Shown: one piece after another, positions 27,064 through 35,269 of the stretch | How positions within the stretch are numbered: the stretch's first letter is position 1 | Layout: every line of letters begins with the position of its first letter | From: Prevotella sp. oral taxon 376 | Lineage (GTDB): Bacteria; Bacteroidota; Bacteroidia; Bacteroidales; Bacteroidaceae | Length of the DNA: 64,000 bases | Direction: 5' to 3' | NCBI RefSeq assembly: GCF_003043945.1 | Contig: NZ_PYXG01000003.1 | Span: forward strand, 62,001 to 126,000 | Translations under genes and position numbers: made by a program | Notes under the pieces: model-generated | What the model was told of the DNA's origin: nothing | What the model saw: the letters and a program-made list of their open reading frames with translations, nothing else | The model's database searches: none

Positions 27064-27822
27064 ATGAAAAAGATAATGCAAAAAGCGGCCCTGCCGCTCT
27101 TGGCCCTTGTCATGCTTGCCGCATGCAGCGAGGACCAGGGAAGCTATCCGGGCGGAGACTCCACGCCTGTGGCCACGGTCTACCAGTACACGGCTGGCGC
27201 CGGACATAATGCTGACAACGACTGTTACCTGCGCGTGTTCGCCAATGCCGCCGTCAGGGAGACTTATTACCTGGCGGAGCTCAAGACAGCCAAGGATGAA
27301 CGCAAAATGACCGACGCGCAGTATGCCGAGTATGTAGTGGAGAAAGGACACAAGTTCGATGTGGCTGCCTCCAGTAGTACGGATCTCTATATCGAAAACC
27401 TGCACGGACTCTATGTCGTAACGGTGGTGGCGGTCAATGGCGGCACGCGCACCTCTCAGTCAGTAAACTTCGCCGGCCTCGACTATAAGCCTTTCGGTAA
27501 GGGAACCTATTCATCGAAATTCCCTTTATTCGCGGCTACACGCGAGGTAGATGTGGAATACTCCGAGGTTGGCAATAGGTATCGCATCGCCGACAACTGG
27601 ACGAAGGGATACCCCCTGGCTTTCAGTCCAGACGGCTCGAAGGTAACGGTCTATCCCACGACCATGGAGACGGGCTACAAGCATCCGCGCTTTGGCATGG
27701 TGAGCGTTACCGACCAGGGCAGCACCTACAATGAGGCCACCAAGACCTTCACCTTTAATTTTAAGTTCACGGTAGCGGCAGGTGTATTTGGAATATACCA
27801 GGAGACCCTGATATTGAAGTGA
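27064..27822 (+). CDS. SusCD-associated surface lipoprotein, unknown family
   Basis: A 252-residue lipoprotein (LMLAAC, Cys21), third gene of the second susCD operon, 28 bp after susD. The rest looks beta-rich (YLRVFANAAVRETYYLAEL, then GLYVVTVVAVNGGTR and a final FKFTVAAGVFGIYQETLIL). By position it is likely an extra surface binding protein, as SusE/SusF are in starch loci, but no family is recognised. The part from about residue 126 to the stop, with 289 bp beyond, is present a second time at 38002-38673. Confidence 0.75.
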   Translation: MKKIMQKAALPLLALVMLAACSEDQGSYPGGDSTPVATVYQYTAGAGHNADNDCYLRVFANAAVRETYYLAELKTAKDERKMTDAQYAEYVVEKGHKFDVAASSSTDLYIENLHGLYVVTVVAVNGGTRTSQSVNFAGLDYKPFGKGTYSSKFPLFAATREVDVEYSEVGNRYRIADNWTKGYPLAFSPDGSKVTVYPTTMETGYKHPRFGMVSVTDQGSTYNEATKTFTFNFKFTVAAGVFGIYQETLILK

Positions 27823-27934
27823 TAGGTCTGGAAACAGAGATTTCTCTCTCGCGTGTAAATGAACCACGGCCCTTGCCGGTCGAGATGGCCTTGCAAGGGA
27901 CTTTTAAATAAGATTACATGCGATACCCTTATCA

Positions 27935-27964
27935 GGCTGTCCTCTCCAGAGGACAGCCTTTTTT
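27935..27964 (+). terminator. Terminator of the second susCD operon
   Basis: An 11-bp perfect stem (GGCTGTCCTCT / AGAGGACAGCC) around a 2-nt gap (in practice a slightly shorter stem with a 4-nt loop) is followed by six T. It lies about 110 bp past the lipoprotein stop. Confidence 0.85.
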
Positions 27965-28033
27965 CTTGTCGGATATCGTTTCGGGGGAACCTGCTGGCCG
28001 TTTCTCATAAAGCGAAATGCCCGATATGATTTC

Positions 28034-28097
28034 ACGAAATCGCCGATTTCGTCGTTCAATCTCGCCGATTTCGTCGGACGATTTCGCCGATATTGTA
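28034..28097. repeat. Three-armed 'GATTTCGCCGA' dyad repeat, copy 2
   Basis: Three arms built on ATCGCCGATTTCGT, as at 4409-4473. It lies just after the operon terminator, inside the left direct repeat. Confidence 0.7.
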
Positions 28098-28135
28098 AAC
28101 CGGGAAGCGGCGATTCAGTAGGAAAAAGGTGGGGA

Positions 28136-28918
28136 TTATGCATATAGCTTTGCAATTCTGAAGAGAAAGAAACTCTTGCCGCTTACTCCCCTAAGGTTAG
28201 CCCTGACCAACTTAATTTTCGAGTTGAAAGATTCCGCGGCGGCGTTGGACGACCTGTTGTTGTAGAAGTTGAGAATATCGTCATAGTGTTCATAGAGCAT
28301 GGCTGCTATAATGTTGAAAGAGTGGAATCCTGCTTCTTCTACCTTGTTGTACCATTTGGGCATGGATAGCCTTGCGGTCTCCTTGATGGTGTTCTTAGCG
28401 AAAATCATCCTTAGAGAATGGCATAGGCCATAGGCAGCTTTGAGTTTGGGATATTGCTCAAACAAGATGGCAGCTTTTTGCTTCTGAGTGTCCGTCCATT
28501 TTTCAGGGGACTTGAACTGCAGGTATCTGCTTCTTGCCAGTAGTTTTTTCCTTGTATCCCCGTTCTCAAAAGAAGAGGGCCTGTATTTCTTTCCTGTTAG
28601 TTTTGCCTCCTCCATCTCGTCATTTGCCTCCTGTATGGCTTCCCAGCGATATCTGACTCTCATTTCCTGTCCCGCATCGCAAGCTAACCTCTGGATGTGG
28701 AACCTGTCAATGACCCGTTTGGCATTGGGAAAGCAATGCCGTACAATCTTACGCATGCTCTCGGATAAGTTCAAGGTTACTTCTTCAACCTTTCCGCGTT
28801 CCCGCTCCCCTATCTTGTCAAGCACCGCCCATGCGTCCTCCGTCTTTGCTTCGCTGTGCCATATCATCATCTGGACTTGTTTCTGAGCACAAAGATAGCA
28901 TTTCTGCTCTGGAACCAT
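28136..28918 (-). pseudogene. ISAon1/ISL3-type transposase, C-terminal remnant
   Basis: A 260-residue reading frame. VEEVTLNLSESMRKIVRHCFPNAKRVIDRFHIQRLA, NGDTRKKLLARSRYLQFKSPEKW, and NNRSSNAAAESFNSKIKLVRANLRG with FFLFRIAKLYA are the ISL3 (ISAon1-type) DDE transposase core and end. The family has two overlapping frames, of which the first (zinc/helix-turn-helix part) and the start of the second are missing. Just upstream (28924-28956) a short frame reads ELYLLIKLLA then stops, which could be the start of the first frame, suggesting an internal deletion. The stop is 25 bp from the direct-repeat end. It is probably inactive. Confidence 0.8.
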
Positions 28919-28999
28919 ACGCTTTAAGCCAATAATTTAATAAGCAGGTACAGCTCAGGCCATGTGGCTTTCCCTATACAACTCCTTACATAATTCCAC

Positions 29000-29020
29000 T
29001 TTATATCGAACTCACATTAA
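29000..29020 (+). repeat. 21-bp inverted repeat, left end of ChoP cassette
   Basis: This 21-mer is the exact reverse complement of 34674-34694. Bases beyond it on both sides no longer match. It could be a transposon end. Confidence 0.85.
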
Positions 29021-29060
29021 GTTTTATTCCGACACTACATTCATTTATATTTCAATTAAA

Positions 29061-29093
29061 TTTGCAGTATTTAAAAAAAAATATGTAGTTTTG
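29061..29093 (+). promoter_or_regulatory. Bacteroidota-type promoter of the ChoP cassette
   Basis: TTTG (29061-29064), a 21-bp spacer and TAGTTTTG (29086-29093) match the consensus, inside the inverted repeat. Confidence 0.6.
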
Positions 29094-29253
29094 TACATCG
29101 TAAAATACACCAATGCTAGCTTGCGAACAAATTTAGGTTCTAAGGCAGGCGGACATGGGTAATAACCGAGTTAGAGGGGGACGCTACCTACCTGTTTCAT
29201 ACAGGGAGGAGGAATTACACACTGTCCACGCAGAATACACCTTATATTATATA

Positions 29254-30039
29254 ATGGAACTTATCGATACTACAAAAAGTTTTGTACCATCTCGTAGCAA
29301 TCGCAGACTGAAAGGCTTGGCATTAAGCATTGCAGTCATTCTCTTATTTCCCCTGTATCCCTATGAGGCAAAAGCCCAAGAACACGGCCCGGTCCCATTC
29401 TACATCTCGTGCGAGCTGTCGAGCAAATATGTATGGCGTGGTTTGGAGTATGGCAAGGCACCAACGCTTTTCCCTGCTATCAATTACGAGCGGGGCACCT
29501 TTCTGGCAACGGCTTCGGGAGCCTATGCCATAGACGGGAGCCATCAAGAGATTGACCTGGCGTTGAACTATTGTTTCAACAACTTGCTTACACTCAGCTT
29601 AAACGACTATTATTTTGCTTCTGCCTCGGGCCAAGATGACAGCTATTTTCATTTTCGCAACGCAGATACGCAGCATTATGTGGAGGCTTACGCCACTATA
29701 GAGCCCAGTACATTGCCCCTTTGGGTTAAGCTGTCGTCTTACATATATGGCGCCGACAAAGACAGCACAGGCAAGCAAGCCTATTCTTCGTATGCAGAAC
29801 TAGGTTATAGCTATAAGTTCAAGGACGAGAACAGGCTTGCTCTTGCTTTAGGTGCAAATCTCAACAAGAGCTTCTATACCGATTATCTCAAAGGATTCAA
29901 TGTGGTGAACATCACCTTGAAATATGAAACGTGCTTTACATTCAATCGTTTTAAGTTGCCCGTAAGTGCCTCATATGTACTCAACCCATACCGTAACAAG
30001 TCGTTCTTTACGTTTTCGGTGTATTTCAGCAGCAAGTGA
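29254..30039 (+). CDS. Outer-membrane beta-barrel protein (TorF-like putative porin) of the ChoP cassette
   Basis: A 261-residue protein with a signal peptide (hydrophobic run then YEAKAQ, near residue 41, after a long basic N-region). The mature part is a small beta-barrel: SCELSSKYVWRGLEYGKAP at the start recalls the SxKYVWRG motif of TorF-type putative porins, followed by amphipathic strands ending in FFTFSVYFSSK. ATG 29254 is chosen because no signal sequence precedes it; the frame is open from 29155. It is the first gene in the cassette, 77 bp before the kinase fusion. It might serve choline-source entry or be cargo; its role is not known. Confidence 0.65.
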   Translation: MELIDTTKSFVPSRSNRRLKGLALSIAVILLFPLYPYEAKAQEHGPVPFYISCELSSKYVWRGLEYGKAPTLFPAINYERGTFLATASGAYAIDGSHQEIDLALNYCFNNLLTLSLNDYYFASASGQDDSYFHFRNADTQHYVEAYATIEPSTLPLWVKLSSYIYGADKDSTGKQAYSSYAELGYSYKFKDENRLALALGANLNKSFYTDYLKGFNVVNITLKYETCFTFNRFKLPVSASYVLNPYRNKSFFTFSVYFSSK

Positions 30040-30116
30040 GCGTTACTTTCGCCCCCTGTTGCTTAAATAATACTGATATAGCCTACGGCGTGGTTTACAA
30101 TGCGAAATAATAAATA

Positions 30117-31712
30117 ATGAAAACCGCTGTTATACTTTCAGCAAGGAAGGAGCGTGATACAGAAACGCCTTATCCCTTGCAGCCTTTCGGCGAGGGGGAA
30201 TGCTTGCTCGACCGCACATTAGGCATATTACGCGACAATGGTATCGAAAAGATAGTGCTTGTGGTGGGCTTCCGTGCCGAATTGTTTCAGCCTTATACTC
30301 AACAAGGCATTACCGTAGTTGTTAACCAAGACTTCCAGTTTACGGCTTCCATGGCTTCGTTGGCTTTGGCAGCTCCTTATGTGGATGAAGATTTTATCCT
30401 TGTAGAGAGCGATACCTTTTATGAGCGTGTTGTTGTGGAACGGCTGATAGCTTCAACTTACAGCAATTGTCTTTCGATAACTGATGAGTCGGGAAAGGGC
30501 GATGAGGCTTTCGTAGAGGTTCACAATGGATTTGTATCAAAAATCACAAAGGATAGGCATCAGATATGCAACATAGAAGGCGAGATGATTGGTGTCTCTA
30601 AAATCTCTCTTGACACATACCGCATGATGCTGGCCAAGTATGCGAGTGCGTCTAACCGCTATGTTAACTATGAATACTTGTTAGTAGACTGTACCGATAC
30701 CACAGAACGGCCTTACCTCAAGTTTAAGAACCTGATATGGGGTGGCGTAGACAATGTTCGTGATTTTAAGCAGTTAAAGAATTACATCTTTCCCCGCCTA
30801 TGCCGCAAGGAGAATCCCTACGATAAGGAAAACCTTTTTGCTTACTTGAAAAAAATATTCCCCACAGAAAACATTGGCCCATCATGGCAGATAGAACAAA
30901 TCGGGGGAATGAGCAATAAAAACTTCAAGGTGGAGAGTCCTGCGGGAAGACTTTATATCCTTCGCGTTCCTGGCATAGCTTCTGACGGCATGGTGAAACG
31001 CAGTAATGAAGACATTAATGGCAAGTTGGCCTGTAAGATGGAGATTAACCCTCCAATTACTTACTTCGACGAGCATACCGGTCTGAAACTCTCAGATTAT
31101 ATTGTTGGGGCAGAAACCCTAAATGCGGGCACGATACAGCGAATGGGAAACATGGAGCAGGTGGTAGACATCTTTAAGGTTTTACACCATTCGCAAGTGC
31201 GATTTGCCAATGAGTTCAATATCTTCCACGAGCTCTTAAAATATGAAAGGCTTTTGCAAGAGGCTGGTGGAAAGGCTTACGACGGGTACGATAAGTTAAG
31301 GCCAAGGGTGTTTGTGCTAGAAGACACCTTGAATAAGTTGGGTGTCGACATTAAGCCATGTCATAATGACTTGGTTCCAGAGAATTTCATCAAAGGTGGT
31401 GATGGACATGTATACCTTATCGACTGGGAATATTCTGGCATGAACGACCCGATGGCCGATTTTGCCGCCTTGTTTCTTGAAAGCGACTTTAATGATGATA
31501 ACATTGACTTTGTGTTGACAAGATATTTTGAAGGAACTGTGTCCAAATGTGTGAAACAGAAAATCTTGATATACCAAGTTCTTTGGGACATATTGTGGTC
31601 TATTTGGACTTGCATAAAGGAGGCCAAGGGCGACAACTTTGGAACATACGGACAGGACCGTTTTAATAGGGCATTAATAACAATGGAAAGGGTTGTGCAT
31701 GTTTTGGATTAA
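30117..31712 (+). CDS. Fused nucleotidyltransferase - choline kinase (LicC/LicA-like)
   Basis: A 531-residue protein of two domains. Residues about 1-235 are a sugar-nucleotide-transferase-like domain (MKTAVILSARKERDTETPYP, IEKIVLVVGFRAELF, ILVESDTFYE). Residues about 255-531 are a LicA/choline kinase domain: IGGMSNKNFKVE, PCHNDLVPENFI (Brenner motif near 414-424), VYLIDWEYSGMNDPMADFAAL (436-456). Choline kinase makes phosphocholine; the first domain would make CDP-choline. The usual G-x-G-x-R...PK signature is degenerate here (SARKERDTE...GEGECLL), unlike the separate LicC two genes on, so this domain may be divergent in substrate or activity. The next gene overlaps it by 14 bp. Confidence 0.85.
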   Translation: MKTAVILSARKERDTETPYPLQPFGEGECLLDRTLGILRDNGIEKIVLVVGFRAELFQPYTQQGITVVVNQDFQFTASMASLALAAPYVDEDFILVESDTFYERVVVERLIASTYSNCLSITDESGKGDEAFVEVHNGFVSKITKDRHQICNIEGEMIGVSKISLDTYRMMLAKYASASNRYVNYEYLLVDCTDTTERPYLKFKNLIWGGVDNVRDFKQLKNYIFPRLCRKENPYDKENLFAYLKKIFPTENIGPSWQIEQIGGMSNKNFKVESPAGRLYILRVPGIASDGMVKRSNEDINGKLACKMEINPPITYFDEHTGLKLSDYIVGAETLNAGTIQRMGNMEQVVDIFKVLHHSQVRFANEFNIFHELLKYERLLQEAGGKAYDGYDKLRPRVFVLEDTLNKLGVDIKPCHNDLVPENFIKGGDGHVYLIDWEYSGMNDPMADFAALFLESDFNDDNIDFVLTRYFEGTVSKCVKQKILIYQVLWDILWSIWTCIKEAKGDNFGTYGQDRFNRALITMERVVHVLD

Positions 31713-32682
31713 TCGTAATTTGCGGGTGAAAGGATATATAACGGGAACGGTATCTGGTGCCACCTGGGGAATGGATACCGTGCTCTTGGGACTAGCAATG
31801 ACGATGCTCCCGTTCACGGATAATCCAGTATTGCTTCTGGGTGGTACTATCATTTGCAGTATGTTGCATGATGTGTTTGCAGCCTTTTGGATGTTGATTA
31901 TCATGGGTGTGAAAGGCCGGCTGCACCAGTTGTGGCGTTCCGTCTGTTCGCGCGATGGACGGTTTTGTATTCTCGGTGCACTACTGGGAGGCCCATTGGC
32001 AATGACTTTTTATTTGTTGGCCATATCTAAGGGAGGCGCTGCCTTAACAGCAACAATAACGGCATGCTATCCGCTGCTTGGTTCAGCGATGGCGGTGCGT
32101 ATACTCAAAGAGAAGATGACTTTTCGTGGATGGTTAGGCCTACTGATATGTGTGTTAGGTATCGCCTATATTGGTTATGTTCCTTCCGACAATTCGCATA
32201 TAGACATTATCGGCGGTATTGGCTTTGCCCTCATCGCCGCTATCGGCTGGGCATCAGAAGCTGTAGTGTGCGGCTATGGCATGAAATCGGGAAAGGTTGA
32301 CCCACAGATGGCATTGCTCATTCGTGAGTTGACATCGGGGCTTACTTACGCCCTTATAGTTACCCCATTATTGGTTGGTGGCTATTCTAATGTGCTTAGT
32401 GGCGTGTCTGCGATATTTAGCTACCACTTGTGTTGGATGACGCTTATGCTAACCGCCCTCTTAGGAATGGTCTCTTTCTTATGCTGGTATACAAGCATCA
32501 ACGCAATAGGCGCATCTCGTGCATTATGCCTGAACATCACTTACAGTTTCTGGGCTGTTATTTTCGGTTTGTTTATCTTGGGTGGCGAGTTTTCTTATAA
32601 TGTGGTGATAGGATCTATTGTGATTGTATTGGGCGTTATTACAGCAACAATCGTTTCCAAGCCAAAGTATAGCAAGGTATGA
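31699..32682 (+). CDS. licB: LicB-like choline permease (DMT superfamily)
   Basis: A 327-residue protein with about ten hydrophobic segments in two EamA repeats. GTVSGATWGMDTVLLGLAM at the start, GGPLAMTFYLLAISKGGAALTATITACYPLLGSAMAVRILKEK and the later SFLCWYTSINAIGASRALCLNITYSFWAVIFG are typical of LicB, the choline importer of phosphocholine loci. It would sit in the inner membrane and supply choline to the kinase. Start 31699 (ATG) overlaps the upstream gene by 14 bp; the stop overlaps the licC start as ATGA. Confidence 0.88.
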   Translation: MFWINRNLRVKGYITGTVSGATWGMDTVLLGLAMTMLPFTDNPVLLLGGTIICSMLHDVFAAFWMLIIMGVKGRLHQLWRSVCSRDGRFCILGALLGGPLAMTFYLLAISKGGAALTATITACYPLLGSAMAVRILKEKMTFRGWLGLLICVLGIAYIGYVPSDNSHIDIIGGIGFALIAAIGWASEAVVCGYGMKSGKVDPQMALLIRELTSGLTYALIVTPLLVGGYSNVLSGVSAIFSYHLCWMTLMLTALLGMVSFLCWYTSINAIGASRALCLNITYSFWAVIFGLFILGGEFSYNVVIGSIVIVLGVITATIVSKPKYSKV

Positions 32683-33551
32683 ATGCAATCATTCTAGCAG
32701 CAGGTATGTCTTCGCGTTTCGTTCCGCTTTCTTTTGAAAAGCCTAAGGCTTTGTTGAAAGTGAGAGGAGAGGTGCTTATTGAACGGCAAATCCGCCAATT
32801 GCGCGAAGCAGGAATAAACGATATTGTCGTTGTCGTAGGCTACAAACGAGAGTTGTTTGGGTATCTTACTAAGCAGTTTGGTGTACGATTGATATATAAT
32901 GCCGATTATGCGCGTTACAACAACATATCTTCTGTAGTTTGTGCCATAGATTATCTAGCAGATACATATGTGTGCTCTTCAGACAATTATTTCATGGAGA
33001 ATGTTTTTTTGCACCATCCCACAACTTCAGAATATGCAGCAATGTTTGCACATGGAAAAACGGGAGAGTATTGCCTTGAGGTAGATGGAGAAGACAATAT
33101 CGTTTCGGTGTCAGTTGGCGGTGAGGATGCCTGGTACATGGTAGGACATGTTTTTTTTCATTCAATGTTCTCAAGAAAGTTTAAGCCAATCATTATCGAA
33201 GCCTTCCTGCAAGAAGAAAATAGACAAAAATATTGGGAAGACATATATATATCCCACATAACCGACTTGCCCAAGATGAAAATCAAGAGGTTCGATGACG
33301 GTGTAATCAATGAGTTTGACAGTCTGGAAGAACTGAGGCACTTCGATAAGAGCTATTGTCGCTCGGGGTCGGACATACTTAGATATATCACCGATGCTCT
33401 CAGATGTGAGGAATCCCAGATATGCAACATGGCAATAGCCAAAAACAAATTGACACATGCCTTTTATTTTGACATATGTTCAAAAGAAGGTCGCACAAGC
33501 TACTTATACTACGAAAAAGAAGGAAAATGTTTCATAGAAAATGTACCATAA
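32679..33551 (+). CDS. licC: CTP:phosphocholine cytidylyltransferase (LicC)
   Basis: A 290-residue protein. The N-terminal signature is canonical: IILAAGMSSRFVPLSFEKPKALLKV (residues 4-28), followed by LIERQIRQLREAGINDIVVVVGYK and CSSDNYFMENVF, with the Asp of the metal site. In phosphocholine loci LicC makes CDP-choline from CTP and phosphocholine for LicD. Beyond about residue 235 a C-terminal extension (FDKSYCRSGSDILRYI to the end) follows the nucleotidyltransferase core. Its ATG overlaps the licB stop by 4 bp, so the two are translationally coupled. Confidence 0.88.
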   Translation: MNAIILAAGMSSRFVPLSFEKPKALLKVRGEVLIERQIRQLREAGINDIVVVVGYKRELFGYLTKQFGVRLIYNADYARYNNISSVVCAIDYLADTYVCSSDNYFMENVFLHHPTTSEYAAMFAHGKTGEYCLEVDGEDNIVSVSVGGEDAWYMVGHVFFHSMFSRKFKPIIIEAFLQEENRQKYWEDIYISHITDLPKMKIKRFDDGVINEFDSLEELRHFDKSYCRSGSDILRYITDALRCEESQICNMAIAKNKLTHAFYFDICSKEGRTSYLYYEKEGKCFIENVP

Positions 33552-33616
33552 CATAGGCTCGCCGTATGACAAGTCGTTTATTGCACATGCCTTAACACTA
33601 TTAAATACACTGACAA

Positions 33617-34543
33617 ATGTTGAATATTAAACTAGATGTTCCTGCTTCATTCTATGAAGAAGAAATCAGATGTGATTTCCATGTTTCAAAACAGATGAAA
33701 GAGATATGGGCTGTTGAACTCGACCTGCTAGAAGAATTAAGAAGAGTGTGCATGAAGCATGGCTTAAAATATGCAGCAGAGGGAGGAACTTTACTTGGAG
33801 CAATCAGACACAAGGGCTTTATACCTTGGGATGATGATATTGATATCCTGATGCCCAGAAAGGATTACGACAAGCTTTGCGAACTCGCACCGCAAGAGTT
33901 TAAGCATCCCTATTTCTTGGAGAACTTCTATTCAAATGGTTTTTGGTATGGAAACTCTAAGCTGATGAACCTGGATACAACCGGCTATGAAAACCCAAGA
34001 GCAAATGCTCATGGATTGTTTATAGACATCTTTCCATGCGACAATATCCCTGACGATGAAGAATTAGCACGCCAACAGAATAAAGAGAAACTAAAGATCC
34101 AAAAGGAGTTTGGCAGGATTTTTTATTGCGACAAAGCCTTTGAAAAAGGAGAAAAGGCACCACTTGTGCGACGTATCTTAAGGTTCTTGCTCCACTATAT
34201 CTACAAGATTCAGGGGAAAACAATCACCAGCAACCATTATAAAACCCTGTATGATAAATATATCGATACCATGCGCAAATACAAAGACGAACACACGAAA
34301 TATTCCGGTACATTGTGCTGCTATGATATAGATATAAAAGACAAGGCGCTAAATGCCGACCTCGACACATTGACCGAAGTTGATTTCGAGTTTATTAAAG
34401 TTCCCATCGTGCCGCATTATGACGAAGCCTTAACGCGACTTTATGGCAATTGGCATGAGTTTGTTAAGGGCACAGCATGGCATTCCTTTATTACGGTAGA
34501 CCCACACCGCAGCTATTTGGAAGTTTTAAATAAGAAGCGATAA
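33617..34543 (+). CDS. licD: LicD-family phosphocholine transferase
   Basis: A 308-residue protein with the LicD signature EGGTLLGAIRHKGFIPWDDDIDILM (about 55-80), then HGLFIDIFPCDNIPDD. LicD enzymes move phosphocholine from CDP-choline to sugars of surface glycans (lipooligosaccharide or teichoic acid in known cases). It follows licC by 65 bp and completes the set import (LicB), phosphorylation (kinase), activation (LicC), transfer (LicD). The acceptor glycan in this bacterium is unknown. Its stop overlaps the start of a truncated frame (34543) by one base. Confidence 0.9.
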   Translation: MLNIKLDVPASFYEEEIRCDFHVSKQMKEIWAVELDLLEELRRVCMKHGLKYAAEGGTLLGAIRHKGFIPWDDDIDILMPRKDYDKLCELAPQEFKHPYFLENFYSNGFWYGNSKLMNLDTTGYENPRANAHGLFIDIFPCDNIPDDEELARQQNKEKLKIQKEFGRIFYCDKAFEKGEKAPLVRRILRFLLHYIYKIQGKTITSNHYKTLYDKYIDTMRKYKDEHTKYSGTLCCYDIDIKDKALNADLDTLTEVDFEFIKVPIVPHYDEALTRLYGNWHEFVKGTAWHSFITVDPHRSYLEVLNKKR

Positions 34544-34647
34544 TGAAGAAACTCTGCATCATTATTCCTTATATAATGGTTAAAAAAGTTATCTTTGCGC
34601 ATAGATGGAATAAACTGGAAGAAACGCCTTCTATGCAAAATCCTTAA
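34543..34647 (+). pseudogene. Truncated glycosyltransferase start downstream of licD
   Basis: A 34-codon frame that opens at the licD stop (TAATG). Its first ten residues, MKKLCIIIPY, look like the N-terminus of a family-2 glycosyltransferase (usually continuing YN). After Tyr10 the resemblance ends and the frame stops at 34647. I read this as the stub of a gene cut off when the cassette was moved, 27 bp before the right inverted repeat. A real small peptide cannot be excluded. Confidence 0.45.
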
Positions 34648-34673
34648 TGTTGAAAGTTTAATAAGCTAACCGT

Positions 34674-34694
34674 TTAATGTGAGTTCGATATAAA
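34674..34694 (-). repeat. 21-bp inverted repeat, right end of ChoP cassette
   Basis: Exact reverse complement of 29000-29020. The two enclose 5,695 bp with the complete ChoP gene set and no transposase. Confidence 0.85.
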
Positions 34695-34751
34695 CGGGAG
34701 CGCTTAAGACATCGCGGGGCAACAATCATTGCCTTCATACCGTGACTAGTG

Positions 34752-34818
34752 AATTATCTCCATGGTGATAAATATTTATCACCATGGAGATAATTTCGTC
34801 TCACCGTGGAGATAATTC
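34752..34818. repeat. 44-bp perfect palindrome with a third arm
   Basis: Positions 34752-34795 form a perfect palindrome with two 22-base arms (core CCATGGTGATAAAT and complement). A third, similar arm (CACCGTGGAGATAATT) follows to about 34818. The arm-arm-arm layout resembles the three-armed repeats elsewhere in the window, but the sequence differs. Confidence 0.85.
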
Positions 34819-34984
34819 GGTAAGTCTTATACTCTGGCTTTTCCTGATTTACCTAGACACTTTCTTTCTTTATTAGCTGAATCAGTAGGCATTGTTTCTT
34901 TATGTCTGCTGAATCGTTTGTCGCAAGTGAGCAATCCATACTGGATAGATGGACACTTGGAGTTATATGCCGGATATGCTGTGC

Positions 34985-35269
34985 TCATGTCTTGCTTGTT
35001 GGGCAAAACGGGGGGGCGCCAGATATGGCATTCCGTTTTTGAACTCGCTGGCATATGCCTTCGCCCGCGGTTTTCGTTTGGCACGGCAAAGATCGTGGAT
35101 ATTTTTCATTTCCACGCCCCTTTTGCGGATAAAGCCTGTTCTTCCACATCTTTTTCTGGGTGTCGGGCTCGGAGTGGGCTGCCTGCGGGACTTTGTAGCC
35201 TATGCTCATGTGTGGGCGGGGGTAATTGTAGAAGTGGAGGTTTCGCCCGATGACTTTGCGGGCATGGCC
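34985..35269 (-). pseudogene. Possible IS3-family transposase C-terminal fragment
   Basis: A reverse-strand frame reads HARKVIGRNLHFYNYPRPHM then SIGYKVPQAAHSE...KMWKN. The F-Y-N-x-x-R-P-H-x-S-x-G-x-x-x-P pattern is the typical end of IS3-family OrfB integrase domains. The frame upstream of this (to 35491) does not look like the catalytic core, so only a fragment is left. Confidence 0.35.

Larger units (their letters stand above)
27439..28111 (+). repeat. 673-bp direct repeat, left copy (island boundary)
   Basis: It spans the 3' half of the lipoprotein gene, its terminator and a three-armed repeat. It is about 97% identical to 38002-38673 by eye; differences include single-base changes and one indel in the terminator T-run. 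After GGGAAGCGGC the copies diverge: this one runs into an IS remnant, the other toward tRNA-Asn. Confidence 0.9.
28919..29253. other. Left flank and long leader of the ChoP cassette
   Basis: This stretch holds the end of the IS remnant, the left 21-bp inverted repeat (29000-29020), a promoter (29061-29093) and a leader of about 155 nt. The leader includes a small hairpin (CCTGT TTCAT ACAGG, about 29190-29205) and a GGGAGGAGG stretch. I do not recognise a known riboswitch. Confidence 0.55.

Noticed and set aside
25380..27113. Long open frame (577 codons) on the reverse strand across the second susD
   Set aside because: It is antisense to a clear SusD lipoprotein gene; it has no signal or family motif, and such shadows are common in this GC-rich codon pattern.
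29094..29253. Riboswitch in the ChoP cassette leader
   Set aside because: The leader is long and has a small hairpin, but I could not match it to TPP, cobalamin, SAM, preQ1 or other known core motifs.
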